Assembly: GCA_000193795.2 (NCBI GenBank)
Contig: AEPI01000077.1
Span: forward strand, 1 to 48,702
Reading direction: 5' to 3'
Source of the DNA: Neisseria lactamica NS19
GTDB taxonomy: Bacteria > Pseudomonadota > Gammaproteobacteria > Burkholderiales > Neisseriaceae
Length of the DNA: 48,702 nucleotides
Positions 6,255 through 13,230 of the stretch are shown in pieces. Positions within the stretch are counted from its first letter, which is position 1; every line of letters starts with the position of its first letter. Below the pieces are notes generated by a model, which saw nothing but the letters and a program-made list of their open reading frames with translations, had not been told where the DNA came from and made no database searches. A program made the translations under genes and the position numbers.

Positions 6255-7142
6255 ATGTGGTTTAAACAAGTTACTCCATTCCGTGTGTTTGAGTTGCCCG
6301 AAGCTGAACGCCTCAAAACAGCAATTGCAGAAAACTGGTTTTGTTCTCCTACCGGATTAGACTGGTTTAGTGAAGGCTTTTGTTCTCCGGTGCCATTTGG
6401 GAACCCTATTATTTTTGAAGCTCAAAAAACTATGCTTATCAGTTTGATGCGAGAAGAAAAAGTATTACCCAGTGCGGCCATCAAACATAAATTGGACGAA
6501 CAGGTTGTTAAGATCCAAACTGCCGAAGACCGTAATGTCGGCCGCAGAGAAAAGCATGAATTACGCGAAGCAATTATCGACGACCTGCTGCCTAAAGCGT
6601 TGATTAAAAGCAGCCGTACTTATGGTTTATTTGCTGGCGAGTGGTTATTCGTTGATACGGCAAATCGCCGCAAGGCCGAAAACCTGTTGACCAAGTTGCG
6701 CGAAGCCCTTGGCGGCCTGCCTGCTCAACAGCCTATCACCCGTCAATCGCCGGCATCATTGATGACCAACTGGCTGTTGCAGGGCGAAGCCCAAGGCCGG
6801 TTTGTGTTGGATAGTGATGTTACCCTGGTCGGCGCGGGCGATGTTGCTCCCAAAGTTAAAATCAGCCGCAAAGACCTTACCGCCGAAGATGTGATACAAC
6901 ACGCCAAAAACGGCATGAAAGTAACCGAACTTGGCTTGATTTGGAATGACCGCGTAGCATTTATTCTGACACAGGATTTAACACTGAAACGTATCCAATG
7001 GCTGGACGTTGTACAGGAAGAAGCTGAAGGCAGCTGCGATGATGCGGGAAGTATGGCTTATGCCACGCAGCTACTGATGGCGGCTGCACTGAGTGTGATT
7101 CTTGGTGAGTTGGTGGATTTACTGGGAGGTTGGCAGGAATAA
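6255..7142 (+). CDS. rdgC: RdgC-like recombination-associated protein encoded by the prophage
   Basis: 295 residues, close to the ~300 of cellular RdgC, and collinear with it: MWFKQVTPFRVF start, the FCSPTGLDWFSEGFCSP region, VLPSAAIKHKLDEQV, a central KHELREAIIDDLLPKALIKS, and the C-terminal LTEDLTLKRIQWLDVV-type stretch (here TQDLTLKRIQWLDVV). RdgC forms a ring-shaped dimer on double-stranded DNA and limits RecA loading and strand exchange; in neisseriae the cellular copy influences pilin antigenic variation. Its place next to gam suggests that this phage protects or manages its DNA ends with two different proteins. A terminator follows, so it ends the early operon seen here. Confidence 0.88.
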   Translation: MWFKQVTPFRVFELPEAERLKTAIAENWFCSPTGLDWFSEGFCSPVPFGNPIIFEAQKTMLISLMREEKVLPSAAIKHKLDEQVVKIQTAEDRNVGRREKHELREAIIDDLLPKALIKSSRTYGLFAGEWLFVDTANRRKAENLLTKLREALGGLPAQQPITRQSPASLMTNWLLQGEAQGRFVLDSDVTLVGAGDVAPKVKISRKDLTAEDVIQHAKNGMKVTELGLIWNDRVAFILTQDLTLKRIQWLDVVQEEAEGSCDDAGSMAYATQLLMAAALSVILGELVDLLGGWQE

Positions 7143-7190
7143 TGGAGGGTTGGGATGGATTCTGAAGGCTGGGATTTTTAAAGCTTGATT

Positions 7191-7237
7191 AAAGGCCGTC
7201 TGAAATGGGGTTTAAAACCTGTTTCAGGCGGCCTTTT
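7191..7237 (+). terminator. Uptake-word-containing terminator after rdgC
   Basis: AAAGGCCGTCTGAAA pairs imperfectly with TTTCAGGCGGCCTTTT across an 18-base loop. The left arm is an exact AG-dialect uptake word. The stem followed by T residues marks the end of the early operon. Confidence 0.75.
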
Positions 7238-7273
7238 ATGTCTGTCAGTTTCGTAAAAAAACATCAACTTAAT

Positions 7274-7330
7274 ACTATATATTGTATTTCATTGGTATAA
7301 TATATGCTAATATATACTATATGTTGTATT
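7274..7330 (+). promoter_or_regulatory. Middle promoter region with flanking 15-bp direct repeats
   Basis: An extended -10 element (TGGTATAAT, 7293-7301) lies 38 bases ahead of the gemA start. It is flanked by two 15-base direct repeats with one mismatch, ACTATATATTGTATT (7274-7288) and ACTATATGTTGTATT (7316-7330), which could be operator or activator sites. No good -35 is seen, which fits an activated promoter. Function is inferred. Confidence 0.5.
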
Positions 7331-7339
7331 GGAGAGATA

Positions 7340-7741
7340 ATGCGCCGGGCGTTGATTGCGAAAATTAAAATCGCTCAAAAGGAGCTGGGTTTGGATGATG
7401 CGACGTATCGCGCGGTGTTGGAGCGTGTGACGGGTAAGCGATCGTGTACGGAGTGCAGTATCCCTGAGCTGGAGCGCGTGGTCGAGGATTTGCGCCGGCA
7501 TGGATTTGCGCCGAAGAAAACGGCAGGCCGTCGCCCGAACCGCCGCGAGTCTGCCGATCCGATGATGCGCAAAATCGAAGCCCTGCTGTTGGATAACGGC
7601 TGGACTTGGAATTATGCGCACGGCACGGCGAAAAAGATGTTTAAGGTCGATCGCGTGGAATGGCTGTCAGACGGCAATATGCACAAGCTGGTGGCGGCGT
7701 TGCAGATTGCTGCGAACCGCCGTAAGAAAGGGGCTATGTGA
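7340..7741 (+). CDS. gemA: GemA/gp16-like Mu regulatory protein
   Basis: 133 residues from the ATG at 7340, chosen because GGAGAGA precedes it; an earlier in-frame start has no ribosome site. It has the family opening RRALIAKIKIAQKELGLDDA and TYRAVLERVTG, a central RRHGFAPKKTAGRRPNRRES linker, and the C-terminal KMFKVDRVEWLSDGNMHKLV. In Mu, GemA alters host gene expression and DNA supercoiling. It directly precedes mor, as in Mu-like phages. Confidence 0.8.
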   Translation: MRRALIAKIKIAQKELGLDDATYRAVLERVTGKRSCTECSIPELERVVEDLRRHGFAPKKTAGRRPNRRESADPMMRKIEALLLDNGWTWNYAHGTAKKMFKVDRVEWLSDGNMHKLVAALQIAANRRKKGAM

Positions 7742-8181
7742 TGTATGAGACGGCAGATTTTGGCGCGGTCAAGCATCTGCTTCCTGATAGTGTACAGGCG
7801 TTGATTACGGTCATCGGGTTTAATGAAACGCTGGAGTTGGTGCGCCTGATGGGCGGTACGACTTATCCGTTGCGGCAGGGTTATACGAAAAACAGTCAAT
7901 CCCGTGTTGCATACTTGGAGGAGATTATCGGCAGTGAGGCGGCCGGTCGGCTGGTGGAGGCAATGGCTCCGTGCAATCTGTTTGTACCCCGTTGCGAGAC
8001 GGCCTTGTATGAGCTGCGTAACCGTAAAATCCGCAGTCAGTTTGACCGACAGACGGCAGGCGGTACCCCTGCTTATGAGGCCGTTAACGATTTGGCCTTG
8101 GCACACCGCCTAAGCGACCGCCATGTGTGGCGGATTTTGAAGCAGGCGGATAAGGAAGCGGAGCAGGAGAATTTGTTTTAG
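7741..8181 (+). CDS. mor: Mor family transcription activator
   Basis: 146 residues from the ATG at 7741 (a GTG one codon upstream is possible); AAAGGGG lies 8 bases upstream. It shows the Mor/C form: an N-terminal dimerisation part (LVRLMGGTTYPLRQG), then a C-terminal helix-turn-helix (EAVNDLALAHRLSDRHVWRIL). Mor activates the Mu middle promoter and C the late promoters; only one such gene is seen here, so it may serve either step. Its start overlaps the gemA stop. Confidence 0.85.
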   Translation: MYETADFGAVKHLLPDSVQALITVIGFNETLELVRLMGGTTYPLRQGYTKNSQSRVAYLEEIIGSEAAGRLVEAMAPCNLFVPRCETALYELRNRKIRSQFDRQTAGGTPAYEAVNDLALAHRLSDRHVWRILKQADKEAEQENLF

Positions 8182-8228
8182 AATGGGATGCCATGCAGAT
8201 GTATGGCATTTTATTTTGGAGAAAAATA

Positions 8229-8334
8229 TGAAAACGTTTTATAAGGTATTAATCTGCCTATAAATGATTGTTTAGTCGTGTTGACCGGAGATGAACCATT
8301 TGACACATTTACTTGTCCGATGAAAATCAAATAA
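8229..8334 (+). pseudogene. Probable frameshifted small phage gene
   Basis: Behind a TTGGAG ribosome site, ATG AAA ACG TTT TAT opens a frame that stops after 11 codons. One frame over, from the next base, GINLPINDCLVVLTGDEPFD then TFTCPMKIK is read to a TAA. A one-base deletion at AAGG (about 8244) would explain this. The joined product would be about 35 residues. No family recognised; the call depends on the plausible translation and good ribosome site. Confidence 0.35.
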
Positions 8335-8348
8335 GGTTGAATCATGCC

Positions 8349-8377
8349 AAGGCCGTCTGAACAACAGGCGGCCTTTT
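8349..8377 (+). terminator. Terminator between mor and the lysis genes
   Basis: AAGGCCGTCTG pairs with CAGGCGGCCTT over a five-base loop and runs into T residues. The left arm is an AG-dialect uptake word. Confidence 0.8.
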
Positions 8378-8477
8378 TGTTGCCTACTGACACTGTTTCG
8401 CCCGCTGCAAAAGCCATGCCGTTTGAAAATGCAAGCCTCTGAAAGTGCATTTTAATCTGATTTTGAGGGAGGCTTTA

Positions 8478-9023
8478 ATGAGCAAAATTATTTGTCTGAC
8501 TGCCGGACACAGCAACACCGACCCGGGCGCGGTCAACGGAAGCGACCGTGAGGCGGACTTGGCGCAGGATATGCGCAACATCGTGGCATCTATTTTGCGC
8601 GATGACTACGGCTTGACCGTCAAAACCGACGGCACGGGCAAAGGCAATATGCCGCTGCGCGAGGCTGTCAAACTGATTCGCGGCTCGGATGTGGCGATTG
8701 AATTTCACACTAATGCGGCGGTTGCAAAAACGGCGACGGGTATTGAGGCTTTGAGTACGCCGAAAAACAAACGCTGGTGTCAGGTGTTGAGCAAGGCTGT
8801 TGCGAAGAAAACCGGCTGGAAACTGCGCGGCGAAGACGGCTTTAAACCCGACAATGCCGGCCAGCATTCGCGCCTGGCTTATGCGCAGGCCGGCGGCGTT
8901 GTGTTTGAGCCGTTTTTTATCTCAAACGATGCGGATTTAGCCTTGTTTAAATCTACTAAATGGGGCATCTGCCGCGCGATTGCGGACGCGATTGCGATGG
9001 AGTTGGGAGCGGCGAAGGTATGA
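8478..9023 (+). CDS. N-acetylmuramoyl-L-alanine amidase (endolysin, Amidase_3)
   Basis: 181 residues from the ATG at 8478, preceded by GAGGGAGG. The catalytic zinc ligands of the Amidase_3 family are visible: LTAGHSNTDPGAV near residue 9 (His), a Glu in the SDREADLAQ segment near residue 29, and VAIEFHTNA near residue 78 (His), with VFEPFFISN near the end supplying the conserved Glu. The enzyme cleaves the amide between MurNAc and L-Ala in peptidoglycan at lysis. No signal peptide is present, so it needs a holin. It heads the lysis block. Confidence 0.87.
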   Translation: MSKIICLTAGHSNTDPGAVNGSDREADLAQDMRNIVASILRDDYGLTVKTDGTGKGNMPLREAVKLIRGSDVAIEFHTNAAVAKTATGIEALSTPKNKRWCQVLSKAVAKKTGWKLRGEDGFKPDNAGQHSRLAYAQAGGVVFEPFFISNDADLALFKSTKWGICRAIADAIAMELGAAKV

Positions 9024-9193
9024 AAAAGTCTTTGATTGCTTTGGCTCTGTCTGTCTTGAAACCGCAGCTGCCTGAATTTGAGATTAAGCCTGCCAGTATT
9101 GGCTCTTTGAAACAACATCCGTCTATGCGCCTGGGCAAGTCGGGCGTGGCGGCTGCGAACCTTGCGGCGCGTAAACGCAAGAATCGTCGTTAA
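9020..9193 (+). CDS. Small hypothetical lysis-block protein
   Basis: 57 residues with a short hydrophobic N-terminus (MKKSLIALALSVLKP) and a basic tail ending ARKRKNRR. It starts inside the last codons of the amidase gene (ATGA). A small membrane-associated role is possible, but the hydrophobic part is too short to be certain. Family not recognised. Confidence 0.6.
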   Translation: MKKSLIALALSVLKPQLPEFEIKPASIGSLKQHPSMRLGKSGVAAANLAARKRKNRR

Positions 9194-9195
9194 TC

Positions 9196-9360
9196 ATGGG
9201 TCAAGTTGAGTTTTACGAAAAGATGATTGAGCTGTGGTCGCGCAAAAGCCGTGAGGCAAGCGAACAGGCAGACTTGCCTGCGTTTGAATTTGCGGAGGGC
9301 GAACTGGCCAATTATCGGGAAATGCTGCAACGGCACCTGCAAACCAAAAGTGTGGAATAG
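9196..9360 (+). CDS. Small hypothetical protein in lysis block
   Basis: 54 residues, MGQVEFYEKMIELWSRKSRE and an acidic, helical remainder ending LQTKSVE. It starts 2 bases after the previous stop and ends 2 bases before the next gene, so it is firmly within the operon. It has no membrane segment. Function unknown. Confidence 0.6.
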   Translation: MGQVEFYEKMIELWSRKSREASEQADLPAFEFAEGELANYREMLQRHLQTKSVE

Positions 9361-9362
9361 CA

Positions 9363-9599
9363 ATGCGTATTTTGGATATTTTTAAAAACCCGGCGACAGG
9401 CAATGTGTCGCACTCTAAGCTGTGGGCAAATATCGCCTGCGCGGCTGGAACGTTTAAGTTTGTGATGTTGCCCGACCCGTCGGCGGAGATTTGGGCGGTG
9501 TATTTGGGCATTGTCGGCGGCTATGCGGTGGCACGTTCGTTTGTCAGCGTCAAACGTCAGGAGGTCGAGAATGAATCTCGTGAAACTGCTGGTGAATAA
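9363..9599 (+). CDS. DUF2644-like small membrane protein (possible holin partner)
   Basis: 78 residues beginning MRILDIFKNPATGNVSHSKL, with two hydrophobic segments (WANIACAAGTFKFVML and IWAVYLGIVGGYAVARSFV) and a charged C-terminus. The opening NPATGxVSHSKLW is characteristic of a small Mu-like phage family (DUF2644 as I recall). Position between the endolysin and spanins suggests a holin or anti-holin role, which is inference. Confidence 0.65.
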   Translation: MRILDIFKNPATGNVSHSKLWANIACAAGTFKFVMLPDPSAEIWAVYLGIVGGYAVARSFVSVKRQEVENESRETAGE

Positions 9600-9990
9600 C
9601 TGGCAACCGATTGCCATCATCGCGCTTGTCGGCACGGGCTTGGCTGTGTCGCACCATCAAGGCTACAAGTCGGCTTTTGCGAAGCAGCAGGAGGTCATCG
9701 ACAAGATGGAAAAAGACAAAGCGCAAGCCCTGCTGTTGTCAGCTCAAAACTATGCGCGCGAGCTGGAACGGGCGCGTGCGGAAGCTAAAAAATATGAAGT
9801 CAAGGCGCACGCCGTCGGCATGGCTTTGGCGAAAAAACAGGCGGAAGTCAGCCGTCTGAAAACGGAAAATAAAAAGGAAATCGAAAATGTCCTTACTCAA
9901 GACCGTAAAAATGCAGGCGGCGGTTGTATTGACGGCTTTGGCCATCACGGCCTGCAGCTCTACAAGCGCGCCCTCGGCTACGGAAATTAA
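9571..9990 (+). CDS. Rz-like inner-membrane spanin
   Basis: 139 residues from the ATG at 9571, chosen for the GGAGG just upstream. An N-terminal membrane anchor (PIAIIALVGTGLAVSHH) precedes a long periplasmic coiled coil (residues about 35-110, rich in Lys, Glu, Ala and Gln). This is the layout of the i-spanin that, with its outer-membrane lipoprotein partner, fuses the two membranes in the last step of lysis. The partner gene begins inside this gene in another frame. Confidence 0.8.
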   Translation: MNLVKLLVNNWQPIAIIALVGTGLAVSHHQGYKSAFAKQQEVIDKMEKDKAQALLLSAQNYARELERARAEAKKYEVKAHAVGMALAKKQAEVSRLKTENKKEIENVLTQDRKNAGGGCIDGFGHHGLQLYKRALGYGN

Positions 9991-10204
9991 GGTTGTCGAA
10001 AAGGCGGTTATGCCGACACCGCCCGCTGCGTTGATGGTCGCACCGGTACGCCCGAATCCGCCGAAAGACGGCAAGACGGCAACGCTGTTGGAACACGCCG
10101 CTGAGTTTGGCGGCTATGTTTCGGAGCTGGAAAACCAAAATCAGGCTTGGCGCGATTGGGTCAACAGTCAAGCAGCAGTTGACGGTTCGGAGGGCACGCG
10201 ATGA
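9887..10204 (+). CDS. Rz1-like outer-membrane spanin lipoprotein
   Basis: 105 residues. The signal peptide ends in a lipobox (LAITAC, Cys at residue 23), followed by a Pro-rich mature region (MPTPPAALMVAPVRPNPP) and a helical tail. It overlaps the Rz-like gene by 104 bp in a different frame, the embedded Rz/Rz1 arrangement. AAGGAAA precedes the ATG. Its stop overlaps the next start. Confidence 0.8.
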   Translation: MSLLKTVKMQAAVVLTALAITACSSTSAPSATEIKVVEKAVMPTPPAALMVAPVRPNPPKDGKTATLLEHAAEFGGYVSELENQNQAWRDWVNSQAAVDGSEGTR

Positions 10205-10530
10205 CGACTTATCGTGATTTGGTGCAACGCATGGTCGCCTGCCGCCATGCGGACTTGGAATTGGGCTTAAGCCGCGCACGCGAACAAGAGCCGTTTGTCA
10301 TCCATGTTTCCGGCCTGCTGGATAAGGCAGGCATTGAGTACGCGGTACGCATGGATAAGGATTTTCAGACGACCTTTTGTGTGGAGTTTGACGGCAACGC
10401 GCAAGCAGCTGTCTATTCTGCGGTGTCGCCTTATTACCTGATTTTTTCAGGAAATGGAAAATTTGAAGTGGCAAGTCGTCGCCCTGACGGCTACTCCGTC
10501 CGTATCGTATTCGGCGATGTGCCGGTTTAA
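10201..10530 (+). CDS. Hypothetical phage protein
   Basis: 109 residues, mixed alpha/beta (MTTYRDLVQRMVACRHADLE; later FCVEFDGNAQAAVYSAVSPY and KFEVASRRPDGYSVRIVF). No membrane segment or motif recognised. It overlaps the Rz1-like gene by four bases and is followed by the coiled-coil membrane protein. It contains AGGTCGTCTGAA on the minus strand (10366-10377), a variant of the uptake word. Confidence 0.6.
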   Translation: MTTYRDLVQRMVACRHADLELGLSRAREQEPFVIHVSGLLDKAGIEYAVRMDKDFQTTFCVEFDGNAQAAVYSAVSPYYLIFSGNGKFEVASRRPDGYSVRIVFGDVPV

Positions 10531-10541
10531 AGGGGTTTTAA

Positions 10542-10808
10542 ATGGACTTTGAATTTGGTTTTAAAAGCCTGTGGCCGATTGCGACGGCGGCATTTTGGTT
10601 TTGGGTCAACGGCATTTCAGGCCGTCTGAAAGAGGCGGACAAGCGTATCGACGACCTTAAAGAGGAACTGCACGCGGTCAAGCTCTCGTACCACACCAAG
10701 CAGGATGCCCAAGCCGACCGCAAAAATATCGCAGCGTCTTTGGAGCGCATCGAAAACAAGTTGGAAAAAGTAAACGAAAAACTGGACAGGAAAGCGGACA
10801 AATCATGA
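10542..10808 (+). CDS. Membrane-anchored coiled-coil protein (Mu gp25/DUF2730-like)
   Basis: 88 residues. A hydrophobic N-terminus (LWPIATAAFWFWVNGI) is followed by a coiled coil (RLKEADKRIDDLKEELHAVK, then KNIAASLERIENKLEKVNEK). The same shape and place before the small terminase gene are seen for Mu gp25-type proteins. The gene ends overlapping the next by four bases. Function not established. Confidence 0.6.
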   Translation: MDFEFGFKSLWPIATAAFWFWVNGISGRLKEADKRIDDLKEELHAVKLSYHTKQDAQADRKNIAASLERIENKLEKVNEKLDRKADKS

Positions 10809-11002
10809 GCGACCCGATTTTGGAAGCCTTGGCGCGTATTGAAGCCAAGCAGGATGACATGCTCGCCAATCAGGCTCGAATGGACGAGGAATTGCAGCAA
10901 ATTAAGAAAGACTGCAAGAAATCTGCGGCGGTTTACGGCGGTCTCGGCGGTGTGATTGTAACGACCGGCTGGGAGCTGCTGAGAGCCAAGTTCGGGGGCT
11001 GA
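10805..11002 (+). CDS. Small phage protein with coiled coil and C-terminal membrane segment
   Basis: 65 residues. A helical heptad-rich N-terminal part (ILEALARIEAKQDDMLANQA) is followed by a short basic stretch (KKDCKKSA) and a hydrophobic C-terminal segment (VYGGLGGVIVTTGWELL). This mirrors the preceding gene in reverse topology. Position before the DUF1804 gene matches Mu gp26. Role unknown. Confidence 0.6.
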   Translation: MSDPILEALARIEAKQDDMLANQARMDEELQQIKKDCKKSAAVYGGLGGVIVTTGWELLRAKFGG

Positions 11003-11003
11003 T

Positions 11004-11510
11004 ATGGCGCATCCGAAAGAAATCCGCGAAAAGCTGCGCCGATTGTACGTCAGCGACGGGCAGACGCTCGAAATCGCGGCGATGATGTGCGAAATCCCGA
11101 TTGCGACCGCCCGCAGCTGGAAACGCGCCGCCAAGGAAAGCGGCGACGATTGGGACAAAGTACGCGCCGCCTACACCTTGGCGGGCGGCGGCATCGAAGA
11201 CTTGAGCCGTTCGCTGCTGGCGGGGTTTTTGGTGCAGTACCAATCGACGATGACGATGTTGCAGGATACGTCGATTGAAGGGCTGATGCCGTCCGAGCGC
11301 GCCAAACTGTTGGCGAGCCTGTCCGACGCGTTTACCAAGACCGTAGCGGCGAACGCCAAAGTGATGCCGGAAACGTCAAAACTGGCGACGGCGATCGAGG
11401 TGTTGGAATTGTTCGGCGAAGTGGTCAAGGAGCGATACCCGCAACACTTGCAGGCTTATGTCGAGCTGGTCGAGCCGTTGGGTGTGGAAATTGAAAAGAA
11501 ATACAGGTAG
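11004..11510 (+). CDS. DUF1804 / Mu gp27-like small terminase subunit
   Basis: 168 residues. The N-terminus has a helix-turn-helix of the small-terminase type (KLRRLYVSDGQTLEIAAMMC followed by EIPIATARSWKRAAKESGDD), then a long helical oligomerisation part. The small subunit recognises the packaging site and controls the large subunit. It precedes the large terminase gene by 20 bp, as in Mu-like phages. Confidence 0.8.
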   Translation: MAHPKEIREKLRRLYVSDGQTLEIAAMMCEIPIATARSWKRAAKESGDDWDKVRAAYTLAGGGIEDLSRSLLAGFLVQYQSTMTMLQDTSIEGLMPSERAKLLASLSDAFTKTVAANAKVMPETSKLATAIEVLELFGEVVKERYPQHLQAYVELVEPLGVEIEKKYR

Positions 11511-11530
11511 CAACTGCATAAGGTAATTGA

Positions 11531-13153
11531 ATGAAGTCCAAAGAGTTTTTAAAGTCACTTGCCGAATATGCCGCCCAACTCCGCCAAATTATTGAGGCAG
11601 AGGTGGACGGCTTCGATGCGTCGCCCAAGGCTGTTGCTGCACGCCGTGCCAAGGTATTTGACCCGGTAGGCGGTTACGAATATTTCGTAAATACCTACTT
11701 CCCCCATTATATCCGCTCGCCTGAAAAATCCGAACTGCATGCGTTTTTATTCAGCCGTCTGCCGGAGATTATCCGCTCCCCAAAAGGGGAAAATGAGGCG
11801 GTGGGTGCGCCGCGTGGCGAGGGTAAGTCGACGCAGGTTACCCAGTTGTTTACGCTGTGGTGTATTGTGACCGGCCAAAAACATTATGCCGTTATTGTGA
11901 TGGACAGCATAGACCAAGCCTATCCCATGCTGGAGGCAATCAAGGCGGAACTTGAATTTAACCCGCGCTTGAAAACCGACTTTCCGGAAGTATGCGGGCA
12001 AGGCCGTGTATGGCAGGCCGGTACGATTGTGACGGCCAATGACGTTAAAGTCCAAGTGGCCGGTAGCGGTAAAAAGCTGCGCGGTTTGCGTCACGGCCCT
12101 TACCGTCCTGACTTAACTGTTTTGGACGATATTGAGAATGACGAACAAGTCCGCAACCCCGAACAGCGCGACAAGCTCAATGCGTGGCTGACTAAAACGG
12201 TATTGCCACTCGGAGGTGTCGGGCAAAAATACGATGTGATCTATATCGGCACGATTTTGCATTACGACAGTGTGCTTAACCGCACTCTGAATAACCCGTT
12301 TTGGCACGGTATTAAGTTTAAGGCGATGAAACGCTGGCCCGACCGCATGGATTTGTGGGACCGCTGGGAGGAACTTTTCCGAAACGACGGCGAGATGGTG
12401 GCCGAGGCGTTTTATCAGGCGAACAAAGACGAGATGGGGCGCGGCGCGGTCACTTCTTGGGCAGCTCGCGGTGTGTTGGCACTGATGAAAATCCGTGCGC
12501 GTGACGGCCATGCGACGTTTGACAGTGAGTATCAAAACGATCCCGTTGCCGGTGAGTCCGCGCCGTTTGCGAACAGCCTGAATTTTTGGGTCAATCGTGA
12601 TTCGGATTGGATTTTTTATGGCGCTTGCGACCCGAGTTTGGGCAAGGCCGGCAACAGCCGTGACCCGTCTGCGTTGTGTATCGGCGGGTACAACCGCCGC
12701 ACGGGTGTGTTGGATGTGGTGGAGGCTCTGATTAAGAAACGCCTGCCGGACAAGATTATTTCCGACATTATCGAACTGCAACGGAGATACCGCTGTGTGT
12801 TGTGGGGCATTGAGACGGTGCAGTTTCAGGAGTTTTTAAAGACTGAGCTGGTCAAACGCGGCGCGGCTGCCGGTATCCCGATTCCGGCACGTGGCATTAA
12901 GCCGAGTGCGGACAAGTTGCTCCGTATTGAAAGCCTGCAGCCGTATATGCAAAACGGTCAAATCCGTTTGCACGCCGGCCAAAGCACACTGATTGACCAA
13001 TTCCGCCATTTTCCGATGGCAGACCATGACGACGGCCCTGATGCCGTGCATATGCTGTGGGGCTTGGTTCAAAGCAGCGCGACTGTCGGCGGCTATATTG
13101 CCGTGCCTAGAGAGCACGGTTTGTCCGGACGGATGGGGAGCGGCGCATGGTAA
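11531..13153 (+). CDS. Large terminase subunit (Mu gp28-like)
   Basis: 540 residues. Walker A is GAPRGEGKST (residues 92-101) and Walker B is TVLDDIE (196-202), giving the packaging ATPase. The C-terminal nuclease shows an acidic residue in YGACDPSLGK (near residue 363) and a terminal acidic cluster in MADHDDGPDAVHMLW. The enzyme drives DNA into the prohead and makes the headful cut; Mu-like versions cut in host DNA past the prophage end. A hairpin with a T run lies between it and the portal gene. Confidence 0.9.
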   Translation: MKSKEFLKSLAEYAAQLRQIIEAEVDGFDASPKAVAARRAKVFDPVGGYEYFVNTYFPHYIRSPEKSELHAFLFSRLPEIIRSPKGENEAVGAPRGEGKSTQVTQLFTLWCIVTGQKHYAVIVMDSIDQAYPMLEAIKAELEFNPRLKTDFPEVCGQGRVWQAGTIVTANDVKVQVAGSGKKLRGLRHGPYRPDLTVLDDIENDEQVRNPEQRDKLNAWLTKTVLPLGGVGQKYDVIYIGTILHYDSVLNRTLNNPFWHGIKFKAMKRWPDRMDLWDRWEELFRNDGEMVAEAFYQANKDEMGRGAVTSWAARGVLALMKIRARDGHATFDSEYQNDPVAGESAPFANSLNFWVNRDSDWIFYGACDPSLGKAGNSRDPSALCIGGYNRRTGVLDVVEALIKKRLPDKIISDIIELQRRYRCVLWGIETVQFQEFLKTELVKRGAAAGIPIPARGIKPSADKLLRIESLQPYMQNGQIRLHAGQSTLIDQFRHFPMADHDDGPDAVHMLWGLVQSSATVGGYIAVPREHGLSGRMGSGAW

Positions 13154-13200
13154 AACTGACACGGGATACAGCCTGCGAAGGAGTGGCACGGCTGAAAATG

Positions 13201-13225
13201 GGGCAAGTTTAACTTGCCCTTTTTT
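13201..13225 (+). terminator. Terminator-like hairpin between terminase and portal genes
   Basis: GGGCAAGTT pairs perfectly with AACTTGCCC over one base, directly followed by six T. It looks intrinsic, yet it stands in the middle of a block that should be one late operon, only 6 bases before the portal ATG. Confidence 0.7.
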
Positions 13226-13230
13226 ACGTC

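Noticed and set aside
7304..7339. Earlier start for gemA
   Set aside because: In-frame start at 7304 lies in the promoter/operator region and has no ribosome site; the ATG at 7340 has GGAGAG.
12113..12781. Minus-strand open frame of 222 codons
   Set aside because: Antisense of the terminase gene with no motif; a shadow of the real frame.
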